Shown here in pieces: positions 5,973 to 13,597 of a DNA stretch of 30,276 nt. The notes beneath the pieces are model-generated. The model worked only from the letters and a program-made list of their open reading frames with translations, was not told the DNA's origin and did not search any database. The stretch's first letter is position 1; each line of letters begins with the position of its first letter. The translations under genes were made by a program, and so were the position numbers. Source of the DNA: JAVBRU01 sp031547595 (GTDB lineage: Bacteria > Bacillota > Clostridia > Christensenellales > Aristaeellaceae); contig JAVBRU010000057.1 in the NCBI GenBank assembly GCA_031547595.1, positions 1 through 30,276 on the forward strand, read 5' to 3'.

Positions 5973-8173
5973 TGATGGACGTGTTTGAGCGGCTTGCCCC
6001 GTTTGTGCAGGAGTTTATCTATCAAAACAAATGGGAGGAACTGCGCGGCATTCAGGTGGCCGCCTGCGAAGTGATATTCGACAGCGACGACAACCTGCTG
6101 CTCTCCTCCGGCACGGCATCGGGCAAAACCGAGGCCGCTTTCCTGCCGGTATTGACGGAGCTATTCAACAAGCCCTCGCGCTCGGTGGGCGTGCTTTATA
6201 TTTCACCGCTCAAGGCGCTGATTAACGACCAGTTCAAGCGGCTGGAGCAGTTACTTCTGGACTCCAATATCCCCGTCACCAAATGGCATGGCGATGCGTC
6301 GATGACCCAGAAAAACAAGCTGCAAAAGAACCCCGAGGGATTGCTTCAAATCACCCCGGAATCGCTGGAGAGCCTGATCACCAACAAGCGCGGCGCGTGT
6401 ATCAAAATGTTCTCCGACCTCCGGTTTGTGATCATCGATGAGGTGCACTATTTTATGCGCGATGTGCGCGGCCTGCAATTGCTTTGTGTGCTGGAGCGCA
6501 TCAAAAAGCTGACAAATGTCAATCCCCGGCGCATCGGCCTGTCGGCCACGCTGGGCGATATAACGCTTGCGCAAAACTGGCTGAACACCGGCACCGGGCG
6601 CGCCTGCGCCGCACCGATCATTGACGAGGGCAAAAAGCGCGTGCGGCTGCATGTGGAGCGCTTCGTCAACTATGCCGATAAGCGCGATTTTGAAGAGCGG
6701 GACGGCAGCGGCAATGTGGTGAGCGTCGCTTCCGGCGATATTGGCGACCGCGAGCATTACGAGTATCTTTTTCAGCAAACGCTGGACAAGAAGACAATCA
6801 TTTTCACCAACAGCCGCGAGGAAACGGAGTTTGTGATTGCGCATCTGCGCGAAATCGCGCTCAAAAACAAAGCGCCCGACGTATACCGGGTGCATCACGG
6901 CAATGTATCGGCGCTGCTTCGCGAAAATACCGAGGACGAAATGAAATCGGCGGACGAGAAGATCGTGACCGGTGCAACGGTGACGTTGGAGCTGGGCATC
7001 GATATCGGCTCCCTCGACCAGGCCGTGCAGGTGGGTGCACCGCTGAATGTGAGCAGCTTTGCGCAGCGCCTCGGCCGCTGCGGGCGGCGCGGACAGGTGC
7101 CGCAGCTGTTGTTCACGTTTGTGGAAAGCATCAAAATTAACTCCGCGGACATCCTGGGCCCCATCAATTGGGAGTTCATCCGCACCATCAGCATCATCGA
7201 GCTGTACCTCAAGGATCACTGGATGGAGCCCATCCCGCCGCAGCATCACGCGTACAACCTTTTATACCACCAGACCTTAAGCTGCCTGAAGAGCAACGGC
7301 GAAATGTCTCCAGCGGGGCTGGCGCAGACCATCCTGTCGCTCGGCGCGTTTCAATACATCTCGCAGGAGGATTATAAGCGGCTGCTCTCCCACATGCTGC
7401 ACACGGAGCAATTACAGCGCACCGAGCACGGAGGGCTGGTGGTGGGCAACGAGGGCGAGCGGGTGGTGAACAGCCACAAGTTCCTCACGGTGTTCACCGC
7501 GCCGGAATACCTGCTGGTGAAGGACGAAAGCCGCACCATCGGCACGGTGGACAAGGTGTATCCCGTGGGCGTGCGCTTCTCGCTGGCCGGGATCACGTGG
7601 GAAACGGTGGATGTCAACGAAAAATCCAAGGTGATATTCGTCAAGCGCGTGCCGGGCATATCGGTGGTGGATTGGAATGTGGATTTTGAGGCTGAGCTTC
7701 ACACCGGGCTGGTGCGCAAAATCCGAAGCACGCTGAAGGAAAACGAAAGCTACCCCTATTTGAGTATCCGCTGCCAGGAGCGGCTGACCGAAATTCAGTA
7801 CATCGCCCGCAATAGTGGCATCCTGACCAACCTGGTCACCCCGCTGTCCGATAAACGGTACGCGATTTTCCCCTGGGTGGGCACACGGCAGCTGATGACA
7901 CTCAACTATGCCCTGCGCCAGCGCAAGATCAAAAGCAAGCTGCCCTGGATCACGTGCATCTATCTGGAGGTCAGCTTTGACGGCACAAAAACAGAGCTGG
8001 AAAATATCATCGAGGATATTTTACACAGCGATTTGGACATGTACAGCCTGCCGCTACCAGAAAAAGTGCAGGTCATGGGCAAGTATAACGAGTTTATTCC
8101 GGCAGATTTGCTGAAAAAGCAGTTTATAGAGGATTATCTGGACTTTGAAGGGCTGAAGGCGGCCCTGCTGTGA
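5972..8173 (+). CDS. DEAD/DEAH-box helicase, Lhr/BrxHI-like
   Basis: A 733-aa superfamily 2 helicase. Motif I GTASGKT is at residues 47-53, motif II DEVH at 156-159, motif III SAT at 191-193, and motif VI QRLGRCGRRGQ near 365-375; the helicase C-domain signals VTGATVTLELGIDIGSL are clear. About 350 residues follow the two RecA folds, as in Lhr-like proteins. BrxHI of type 2 BREX is also an Lhr-like helicase found beside BrxD. ATG 5972 overlaps the previous stop; ATG 5975 is equally possible. It is the last gene of the operon and its stop abuts, with no gap, the stop of a convergent gene on the other strand, with no terminator between. Likely unwinds or translocates on DNA or RNA with the BrxD-like partner. 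Confidence 0.9.
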   Translation: MMDVFERLAPFVQEFIYQNKWEELRGIQVAACEVIFDSDDNLLLSSGTASGKTEAAFLPVLTELFNKPSRSVGVLYISPLKALINDQFKRLEQLLLDSNIPVTKWHGDASMTQKNKLQKNPEGLLQITPESLESLITNKRGACIKMFSDLRFVIIDEVHYFMRDVRGLQLLCVLERIKKLTNVNPRRIGLSATLGDITLAQNWLNTGTGRACAAPIIDEGKKRVRLHVERFVNYADKRDFEERDGSGNVVSVASGDIGDREHYEYLFQQTLDKKTIIFTNSREETEFVIAHLREIALKNKAPDVYRVHHGNVSALLRENTEDEMKSADEKIVTGATVTLELGIDIGSLDQAVQVGAPLNVSSFAQRLGRCGRRGQVPQLLFTFVESIKINSADILGPINWEFIRTISIIELYLKDHWMEPIPPQHHAYNLLYHQTLSCLKSNGEMSPAGLAQTILSLGAFQYISQEDYKRLLSHMLHTEQLQRTEHGGLVVGNEGERVVNSHKFLTVFTAPEYLLVKDESRTIGTVDKVYPVGVRFSLAGITWETVDVNEKSKVIFVKRVPGISVVDWNVDFEAELHTGLVRKIRSTLKENESYPYLSIRCQERLTEIQYIARNSGILTNLVTPLSDKRYAIFPWVGTRQLMTLNYALRQRKIKSKLPWITCIYLEVSFDGTKTELENIIEDILHSDLDMYSLPLPEKVQVMGKYNEFIPADLLKKQFIEDYLDFEGLKAALL

Positions 8174-8686
8174 TCAGCTTCTTTTGATGGGCACCCACAC
8201 CTCATATCGGCTGCCCTCCGGCGTATTTGCGTTCTCTTTTTCAATCCCGGTGATCGGGCTGCTCGGCCCGTCGTTGCGGGCATAACCTTCGGGGATTTGC
8301 ACCGTTTGGGCATACCGGTTGCAACGGCCATTGCCGTTATCGCCCACGGCTTCTTCGTTTGACGCCATCCATTCGGTGGTGATAACCAGAAAATCACTCG
8401 CGGGGAAGTCAACCATTGCATAGCCTTCGGGCACCTTGTCTACGTTTTTTACGAAAAGCCCTTGAAGGTAAATCTGCTGCCCCGCGCTGTTGGTATACCA
8501 CACATTGACGGGCTTCGTATCCGTTGCGTATGGATAAATGGGGTCATATCCGCCTTTTTGGAAAAAGTTGTCCCAGATGAAACCGAAGTTTGACGCTTCG
8601 GTGATGACGTTTTCGTTGCCGAGGAAAGAAAATGCTTCCTGGTGGATTTGGAATACCTTGATTGCCGGCTTGCTTGTTTCGGACAT
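8174..8686 (-). CDS. GyrI-like/AraC effector-binding domain protein
   Basis: A 170-aa stand-alone small-molecule-binding protein of the GyrI-like (SOUL/effector-binding) superfamily. Typical features are a start in KVFQIHQEAFSFLG, a middle ...YPYATDTKPVNVWYTNSAG... and the C-terminal ...EGSRYEVWVPIKRS strand that ends these domains. There is no DNA-binding part, so it is not itself a full regulator; relatives bind hydrophobic drugs or act as toxin-sequestering proteins. ATG is preceded by AAGGAGGAACCCGCC. It ends exactly where the convergent helicase gene ends. Family call fairly sure, ligand unknown. Confidence 0.8.
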   Translation of the reverse strand: MSETSKPAIKVFQIHQEAFSFLGNENVITEASNFGFIWDNFFQKGGYDPIYPYATDTKPVNVWYTNSAGQQIYLQGLFVKNVDKVPEGYAMVDFPASDFLVITTEWMASNEEAVGDNGNGRCNRYAQTVQIPEGYARNDGPSSPITGIEKENANTPEGSRYEVWVPIKRS

Positions 8687-8763
8687 GGCGGGTTCCTCCT
8701 TATTCTTTGGAAATGCTTTCTTTTTGGCTATTGAATTACCAGAAGGCCTTTTCTTTCCACAGC

Positions 8764-9156
8764 CTAAAAGCGCATGGTGGCAATTACATAGCCATCGGTA
8801 CCTCGGATCACTGCAAAAGGCAAAACATTATGTGCGAGCGCATTGCTTGACAGAATATCAGCTCTGCCCACTACAAGCCAGCAATCACTATCTTGATCAT
8901 ATGATATTTTGCATTCACCCGACCAAGCATAGAGTTCACTAAAAAGCAATGTAGCTGCCTCAAGCGCCGCTGCTTCATCCATAATGGGCCCTACATATAA
9001 TTTTCCATACAGCCTTTCGTGATGCTCATTTATCTTTTCTAACACAGAATAATGATCTTCCAAGCGAAATGTCCTTCTTGCATCTTCCTCCGCATGGGCA
9101 AAACAGGAGGATGCAAGAAGGATGATGGCCATTACAAGCAAAAACTTTCTAAGCAT
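8764..9156 (-). CDS. Small secreted protein, possible NTF2-fold
   Basis: A 130-aa protein with a clear signal peptide (MLRKFLLVMAIILLASSCFAHA, cleavage likely after AHA). The mature part, with AAALEAATLLFSELYA, the CWLVVGRADI strand and the ending LPFAVIRGTDGYVIATMRF, resembles short NTF2-fold immunity-type proteins, but the match is weak. ATG follows AAAGGAGTGAAAGCAC. Function unknown. It lies 38 bp downstream of the GNAT gene on the same strand and could be cotranscribed with it. Confidence 0.7.
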   Translation of the reverse strand: MLRKFLLVMAIILLASSCFAHAEEDARRTFRLEDHYSVLEKINEHHERLYGKLYVGPIMDEAAALEAATLLFSELYAWSGECKISYDQDSDCWLVVGRADILSSNALAHNVLPFAVIRGTDGYVIATMRF

Positions 9157-9194
9157 GTGCTTTCACTCCTTTAGCATGGTTAAAACAGCGCCTT

Positions 9195-9686
9195 TCATGG
9201 AAACACCTCGCCATGCATTTGCTCTCCAATGTACTTCGCCATCAGCAGGCAGGGATTGCTTTCGTCCCACAACAGCGGGAAAACCTCCAGTGGCCGAAAG
9301 CCCAGGCTGAGATAGAAGAGTCTTGTTTTTGCATAGCTGGCATCTTCCCGCGAGGAATCCAGCGTTTTTACCGTCAAAAACTCTTTGCCGTTTTCCTTGC
9401 AATGGGCTTCGCAGCGCTGCATCAGCTGCCTGCCAATGCCCAGCCTGTGATACGCCTGCAAAATCCCCATCACTGCAACCTCTGCTGTATAGGCATTGTG
9501 ATCCTTGAGTGCGATAAAGCCCACAGGCTTTCCGTCCTCCCAAGCAGCCCACAGCCGCATTTGCCGAACATCCCGCGTGTATTCTACAATGGACGCTTCA
9601 ACGCCAAACCAATCCGGCAAAGACCGGAGGATGTGATCGCAGATCATCGATTTTTCTGCAGGGTTCAGCATTTCTTGTATGCTCAT
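9195..9686 (-). CDS. GNAT N-acetyltransferase
   Basis: A 163-aa acetyl-CoA-dependent acetyltransferase. The acetyl-CoA-binding motif A is seen in VAVMGILQAYHRLGIGRQLM (V.P-like strand then R-x-G-I-G-R), followed by the motif B region TRLFYLSLGFRPLEVFP. The start is chosen at ATG 9686, which has GAGGAGAAAGAAT upstream; GTG 9701 is in frame but lies before that ribosome site. The substrate cannot be predicted. Confidence 0.88.
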   Translation of the reverse strand: MSIQEMLNPAEKSMICDHILRSLPDWFGVEASIVEYTRDVRQMRLWAAWEDGKPVGFIALKDHNAYTAEVAVMGILQAYHRLGIGRQLMQRCEAHCKENGKEFLTVKTLDSSREDASYAKTRLFYLSLGFRPLEVFPLLWDESNPCLLMAKYIGEQMHGEVFP

Positions 9687-9716
9687 ATTCTTTCTCCTCA
9701 CATCGCAAGCAGTTAT

Positions 9717-10406
9717 TCACCGCATCCACACGCTATATTCTTCGCTTTTCAGCACTATTTTTCCTCTTTCCTCCCCATCGGCTTCCTTATCCCCTAGCAA
9801 AACCAAATCCGTTCCATCCCATGCCGCAAAATCAATATGGCCAAAGAACTCATATTCGGGATCAAGCATTGCTCTAACATCGATCTGCGTGTTTCCTGCC
9901 ATGGGGTTTGTAAAATCCACCAAAACAACACCATATGGCCCTGCCCAGAAGCATCCGTCAACCAATAGCATATTGTTGACTGGATTGTAGTAGGCATCAC
10001 ACCAGATAAAGGTTTCCCCCTCTGGAAAAGACGATTTCGGAAAGTAATGATACGCCTGCATGTCTGTCAAATCCAACACGCTGTATCCATACAAATCCCG
10101 TGTGAATACCAAATATTCATGCCCGTTTTGATGCGTAATCAGCGTGGGCTTCCGGCGGGTATTCATCACTTCATAGGAATATATCTGCACACCACACCGC
10201 ATCACATGGTTGATGCTTCCGCTTACGGTGTATTGGTATCTCTCAAAACCGCTGTAGGAATAACGCTTCACTGCAATGCTTAATCCCCCGCCCAGTTCCT
10301 CTATCTCTTCCTTCTCAAAATGCTCGGCCTTGAACAAGTCGGTACAATCCTTTTCGCGCGTAGCCAGATACTCCAGCGAGTACGCCGCATTTTCCATGCT
10401 TTTCAT
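9717..10406 (-). CDS. Hypothetical protein, WD/propeller-like beta-rich
   Basis: A 229-aa protein without signal peptide or membrane segment. I do not recognise the family. The sequence is beta-rich and aromatic, with repeat-like strands (HEYLVFTRDLYGYSVLDLTD, NNMLLVDGCFWAGPYGVVLVDF, DFAAWDGTDLVLLGDKE) that suggest several blades of a partial beta-propeller. ATG follows GGGAGGGCATGCCAG. It is monocistronic or precedes the GNAT gene, with a 30-bp gap. A long inverted repeat lies 26 bp upstream of its start. Confidence 0.75.
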   Translation of the reverse strand: MKSMENAAYSLEYLATREKDCTDLFKAEHFEKEEIEELGGGLSIAVKRYSYSGFERYQYTVSGSINHVMRCGVQIYSYEVMNTRRKPTLITHQNGHEYLVFTRDLYGYSVLDLTDMQAYHYFPKSSFPEGETFIWCDAYYNPVNNMLLVDGCFWAGPYGVVLVDFTNPMAGNTQIDVRAMLDPEYEFFGHIDFAAWDGTDLVLLGDKEADGEERGKIVLKSEEYSVWMR

Positions 10407-10431
10407 CTGGCATGCCCTCCCTATTGTTTGA

Positions 10432-10496
10432 GAACACAGGAGAATGGTTTTTATGCATATCGTTCGCTATAACACATAAAACCTTCTCCTGTGTTC
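10432..10496. repeat. Long inverted repeat between the methyltransferase and a hypothetical gene
   Basis: A perfect 13-bp outer stem (GAACACAGGAGAA at 10432-10444 with its complement at 10484-10496) continues inward with near-complementary TGGTTTTTATG and CATAAAACC. It starts 8 bp after the methyltransferase stop. It may serve as its terminator although there is no strong T-run; a small palindromic element is the alternative. Confidence 0.75.
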
Positions 10497-10504
10497 TTCG
10501 TTAT

Positions 10505-11293
10505 TTAACTTTTTCTTGCGTAAATGATTACACCCCGGGACTCATCATTGACAGCATTTTTTTTGATATCGCTATACTGTTGCTCAACGACAAACCCTGC
10601 CTTCTGTAGCCAACCATGAAGCACCTCCAACGGTGCAAAATGCTTTTGACAGGAAATATCCTGCGTAATGGTTTCGCCATTAGCCAATGCCAGTTCAAAT
10701 CTACGTGTAAATCTGCTCATACCGGTAGCCGCATCATAATCGTCCCCCACAAGAAGCATCCGGCCGTAAGTGCCCTCGTTATCCGTTCCTTCCCATACGA
10801 CCCACTCACTATTGCTTTTGTAGGATGGGGTGGCCTGCGTAATATGATGCCCACCCGGTTGGTACTCAATATAGATGTGGCCGCCCGGCACAAGCGCCGC
10901 CGCAGCCTTTTGGATAAACAGTTCCTGCGCCTTGGCATAGTCCATATCGGAAATGATGTTGTACAGGATATTCCCGGCCAGCACGACTATATCAAATGCT
11001 TTACCCCAGTCGTCATATACAGCATCAGCCGCTTGCCACTGTATAGTATCAAGTCCTTTGGCTTTTTCTGAGAGCTTCGCCAGCATATACGTATCAGCGT
11101 CTAAACCCCAAACAGCATGCCCTGCTTTCGCAAGGGGGACGAGGATACGTCCACTACCGCAACAGACTTCGAGAATCCGCTTGGGCTCATTCCCTATGAT
11201 CGAAAGCAGAAAATCAACATCGTCTGTTTCGGTAACTTTCTGGTCATACAGATCGGCAATCCATTGAGAGATTATCGGTTTTTCATTATACAA
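10505..11293 (-). CDS. Class I SAM-dependent methyltransferase behind a leader-peptide attenuator
   Basis: A 262-aa Rossmann-fold methyltransferase. Motif I is ILEVCCGSGRILVPLAKAG (residues about 40-58), the acidic residue after strand 2 is in VWGLDAD, and motif IV is the region DIVVLAGNILYN. It lacks the NPPY-type motif of Erm rRNA N6-adenine methylases, so a small-molecule, protein O/N- or other target is more likely. The only well-placed start is TTG 11293, with AGGAGAAAAGCATT upstream. That ribosome site can be masked by a CCTCC segment lying just after the stop of an 18-codon leader peptide (11321-11377). It has its own sigma-A-like promoter at 11443-11472. The arrangement suggests induction by a ribosome-stalling signal. 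Confidence 0.88.
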   Translation of the reverse strand: MYNEKPIISQWIADLYDQKVTETDDVDFLLSIIGNEPKRILEVCCGSGRILVPLAKAGHAVWGLDADTYMLAKLSEKAKGLDTIQWQAADAVYDDWGKAFDIVVLAGNILYNIISDMDYAKAQELFIQKAAAALVPGGHIYIEYQPGGHHITQATPSYKSNSEWVVWEGTDNEGTYGRMLLVGDDYDAATGMSRFTRRFELALANGETITQDISCQKHFAPLEVLHGWLQKAGFVVEQQYSDIKKNAVNDESRGVIIYARKS

Positions 11294-11302
11294 AATGCTT
11301 TT

Positions 11303-11341
11303 CTCCTGTTTTGAGGAGGGTTAAAGTATAGTCACCCTCCT
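11303..11341 (-). promoter_or_regulatory. Alternative RNA hairpins controlling the methyltransferase ribosome site
   Basis: On the minus-strand RNA, segment B AGGAGGGT (11341-11334, leader codons 12-15) pairs perfectly with segment C ACCCTCCT (11321-11314). C can instead pair through CTCCT with AGGAG (11307-11303), the ribosome site of the methyltransferase, across a 6-base loop. C is also a perfect 9-base complement of the leader's own ribosome site (11393-11385). B:C and C:D pairings exclude each other, the core logic of erm-type translational attenuation. Pairings are read from sequence; function is inferred. Confidence 0.65.
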
Positions 11342-11377
11342 TGCGTTGTTCATAGCAACGATAACTGTATACCTCAT
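11321..11377 (-). CDS. 18-residue leader peptide (uORF) of the methyltransferase
   Basis: ATG at 11377 is preceded by GAGGAGGGTGTTTGAT, an excellent ribosome site, and encodes MRYTVIVAMNNARRVTIL followed by TAA. It ends 27 bases before the methyltransferase TTG. The hydrophobic TVIVAM stretch recalls the stalling segments of Erm leader peptides (IFVI, IAVV classes), and codons 12-15 form one arm of the regulatory hairpin. A ribosome halted around codons 7-9 would just leave this arm free to pair. Too short for any other evidence of coding, but start site, hairpins and position agree. Confidence 0.65.
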   Translation of the reverse strand: MRYTVIVAMNNARRVTIL

Positions 11378-11442
11378 ATCAAACACCCTCCTCTTTTGAA
11401 GTTTATCATATCGCAAGCTTCCCTGCGAAATAACCTATTGAC

Positions 11443-11472
11443 ATTGTAGCATAGCAAGCAAATCCAGAGCAA
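11443..11472 (-). promoter_or_regulatory. Promoter of the leader peptide-methyltransferase transcript
   Basis: On the minus strand TTGCTC (complement of 11467-11472), 18 bp, and TACAAT (complement of 11443-11448). The untranslated leader up to the uORF start would be about 60 bases and carries a small TCGCA/TGCGA hairpin. Confidence 0.6.
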
Positions 11473-11506
11473 CACAAAGAGTAAACGCTGGAGCCAGCTG
11501 TGCGTG

Positions 11507-12025
11507 CTATAGCCGATAATAATGAAAATCCGTCATTTTGCCATCATAATCCATGCGCTTTTCGCCTGCATACTGGAAGCCCAGCTTTTCTATCACACGA
11601 TTGGACGCAGCATTATCGTGCTTGACGATCGCCACAAGGTTTTTCGCAGGCGTGTTTTCGCTTGCCCAATGGATCAGCGCCTTTCCCGCCTCGGTCACAT
11701 AACCCTGGTTCTGGTACTCATCCGCGATTTCAAACAGTATCTCAATTTCGTTATCCAGCTCATACTTGGGTGCAACGCCAATCAGGCCAATGCACTTTCG
11801 AATGGCTTTCACCTCCACTGCTAACACAACGCAGGGGATGGACACATCAAATTTTTCATGGTTCAGCCAACGAATCCAGCCCAGCGCATCGACCTCGGTA
11901 TTCAGCACCATATCCGACATAAAATGCGCGACGGACGGCTGCCTGCTGTTATAGCTGGCCGCAGCCGCGTCTGATTCTGCAAACTGCCGCAGAATGAGGC
12001 GGGGGGTTTCGATTGTAATAGTCAT
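11507..12025 (-). CDS. GNAT acetyltransferase, RimJ/RimL type
   Basis: A 172-aa acetyltransferase of the RimJ/RimL-like branch: it opens with IETPRLILRQFAESDA, the usual start of this group, and holds EILFEIADEYQNQGYVTEAGKALIHWA (acetyl-CoA site) and AIVKHDNAASNRVIEKLGFQYAGEKR, the conserved N-x-x-S-x-x-x-x-x-K-x-G-F region. The substrate may be a protein N-terminus or a small amine. ATG is preceded by AAAGGGCCGGATT. It has a strong promoter at 12107-12135 and a leader hairpin followed by a U-rich stretch at 12067-12092. Confidence 0.9.
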   Translation of the reverse strand: MTITIETPRLILRQFAESDAAAASYNSRQPSVAHFMSDMVLNTEVDALGWIRWLNHEKFDVSIPCVVLAVEVKAIRKCIGLIGVAPKYELDNEIEILFEIADEYQNQGYVTEAGKALIHWASENTPAKNLVAIVKHDNAASNRVIEKLGFQYAGEKRMDYDGKMTDFHYYRL

Positions 12026-12066
12026 AATCCGGCCCTTTCATCAAGGCATAATTCAGAAACAAAATA

Positions 12067-12092
12067 AGGGGCGGCACGGAGAATCGTCCCCT
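12067..12092 (-). promoter_or_regulatory. Leader hairpin with U-rich tail before the RimJ/L-like gene
   Basis: On the minus strand AGGGGACG ... CGCCCCT forms a 7-bp stem with one bulge, followed by TATTTTGTTT. It lies about 10 bases after the predicted transcription start and 40 bases before the ATG, so it could attenuate transcription. Short stem; modest support. Confidence 0.4.
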
Positions 12093-12106
12093 ATGCTTGT
12101 TGATTT

Positions 12107-12135
12107 ATTATACGAAATCGTTCAAGCAACGTCAA
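12107..12135 (-). promoter_or_regulatory. Promoter of the RimJ/L-like acetyltransferase
   Basis: On the minus strand TTGACG (complement of 12130-12135), 17 bp, TATAAT (complement of 12107-12112). Divergent from the promoter at 12173-12201. Confidence 0.8.
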
Positions 12136-12172
12136 CACACAACACCTCCCCCAGTATTTACAATCTGAAAGG

Positions 12173-12201
12173 TTGCTATTTTGTGTTCTATCGGATACAC
12201 T
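12173..12201 (+). promoter_or_regulatory. Promoter of the secreted 439-aa protein
   Basis: TTGCTA (12173-12178), 17 bp, TACACT (12196-12201); an overlapping TATACA lies 5 bp further. The ATG is at 12234. Confidence 0.65.
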
Positions 12202-12233
12202 ATACATGGAACATTATGGGGGAGGATATCGTA

Positions 12234-13553
12234 ATGAAAAAATTGCTTTGTATGGTGCTGGCACTATGCCTGCTGGCCTTCTGCGCAAGGGCTTTTGCGG
12301 AGGAGGAAGCCGCGACGCACGCTGTGATCAATGCCAACGTGCAGGTAAACCTTGACTCCTATTTGGATCTCTATCAGTATATGGCCATTGATCCGGACGA
12401 AGAAATGCTTATGTTCAAAAAACTGCTGGACATTGTGGGACTGATGGATATACAGCTGACGGTGGACGAGAGCGGCAACTTCCGCATGCTGCTGCTGACG
12501 CAGGGGCAGCAGGTGCTGGATATCTATGGTATGGTGGACATGGACACGCAGACTGCTATTGTTGCCAGCGACCTGATCCCACATCATGCGCTTAAAATGG
12601 CCTTTGACAGTGGCGAGAGCGGCGCGGTGACGACGCAGGATGCGCTGCTGCTGCAGGAGTTTTTCCAGTTGCTGCTGGGCGATCTGTCCGAGGTGGTGAT
12701 GAGCCACGCCACTCCCGCAGCGTGCGACCTGACGGTTGAAGGCGTGCAGTTTGTGCAAAAGATTGACGTGGCACTGGACAACGAACTGTTGGCATACTGC
12801 ATGCAAAAAGGCTTGTCGCGCCTGCGCGAGTATCCGCGGGTGGTGGAACTGATGGGCATTGAGACGGAAACCCTGACCTTGCTGGAAGCAGATATTGAGA
12901 GTGCGCTAGCGTCTGTGCCGGAAACGTCGGAGGAACCGGAAATACCGGTGCTTACAGCATCAGAACTTCAGGAGATGATGCCGCACCTTTCGCCAGAAGA
13001 AGTGGAAGAGGCTTTAGCAATCATCAACCAACCAGTGAAAAGTCTGGTGTATACCGCTTCACTCTACACCTCTGCGCAAGGCGATGTGCTGTATATGACG
13101 CTGAAAAGCAACTATACCGGCGACATGGATGTAATATCGGCGCTTGTTCAGCCCGATTCCGGCATTGTTCAGATCAAATCGTATAACCGTTCCAGCTATA
13201 GAGACTATAGCGTCTCCCCGATTATCCGTGAAGAGTCGACATTCCTTTCCTCCCAGGTAGACATCCGATACACCGAAGGCTCGCTGACACTGGATGAGGT
13301 GGCCTATATGGACGAAGCTGGCACAGTGCTGATGAAGCTGCACCTGGACATGCAAGCACTGGCCGGGGTACAGCAGCTAGCGCCGGACTTTTCCGGCTTG
13401 ACTGTGCTGGATGCGGATAACCTGACCGCCGAGGAGAAAGACCTGCTCAGCCAAGACATCATGCAGTATGGCTTTCCCAACGTATTTGTCAAATTGACCA
13501 GCCTGCTGCCCGCTGAGGCGGCGGAATTCCTGTCGTCCCTGATGGCGCAATAA
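12234..13553 (+). CDS. Secreted protein of unknown function
   Basis: A 439-aa exported protein. The chosen ATG follows GGGGGAGGATATCGTA and gives a textbook signal peptide (MKKLLCMVLALCLLAFCARAFA, cleavage before EEEA); the longer open frame upstream has no ribosome site. The mature protein is acidic, with no further membrane segment, cysteine cluster or motif I recognise. Two similar-looking beta/alpha segments (about 30-170 and 265-430) are joined by a glutamate/proline-rich linker (VPETSEEPEIPVLTASE), so it may be a two-domain surface protein. It stands alone between a promoter and a strong terminator. Confidence 0.85.
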   Translation: MKKLLCMVLALCLLAFCARAFAEEEAATHAVINANVQVNLDSYLDLYQYMAIDPDEEMLMFKKLLDIVGLMDIQLTVDESGNFRMLLLTQGQQVLDIYGMVDMDTQTAIVASDLIPHHALKMAFDSGESGAVTTQDALLLQEFFQLLLGDLSEVVMSHATPAACDLTVEGVQFVQKIDVALDNELLAYCMQKGLSRLREYPRVVELMGIETETLTLLEADIESALASVPETSEEPEIPVLTASELQEMMPHLSPEEVEEALAIINQPVKSLVYTASLYTSAQGDVLYMTLKSNYTGDMDVISALVQPDSGIVQIKSYNRSSYRDYSVSPIIREESTFLSSQVDIRYTEGSLTLDEVAYMDEAGTVLMKLHLDMQALAGVQQLAPDFSGLTVLDADNLTAEEKDLLSQDIMQYGFPNVFVKLTSLLPAEAAEFLSSLMAQ

Positions 13554-13569
13554 GTATTATACCTGGCCT

Positions 13570-13592
13570 GCCGCCCTTCGGGGCGGCTTTTT
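13570..13592 (+). terminator. Rho-independent terminator of the secreted-protein gene
   Basis: GCCGCCC-TTCG-GGGCGGC, a perfect 7-bp GC stem with a stable TTCG loop, followed by TTTTT. Confidence 0.93.
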
Positions 13593-13597
13593 ATCCT

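Noticed and set aside
4650..8173. Calling this a BREX system
   Set aside because: Only BrxD- and BrxHI-like proteins are present; no PglX, PglZ, BrxC/PglY or PglW is in the window.
10505..11293. Erm-type 23S rRNA methylase, suggested by the leader peptide
   Set aside because: No NPPY/NIPY-type catalytic motif; the sequence fits a general class I methyltransferase.
11994..12233. Longer N-terminus of the secreted protein
   Set aside because: It would hide the signal peptide and cross the divergent promoter region; ATG 12234 has GGGGGAGGAT and gives a normal signal peptide.
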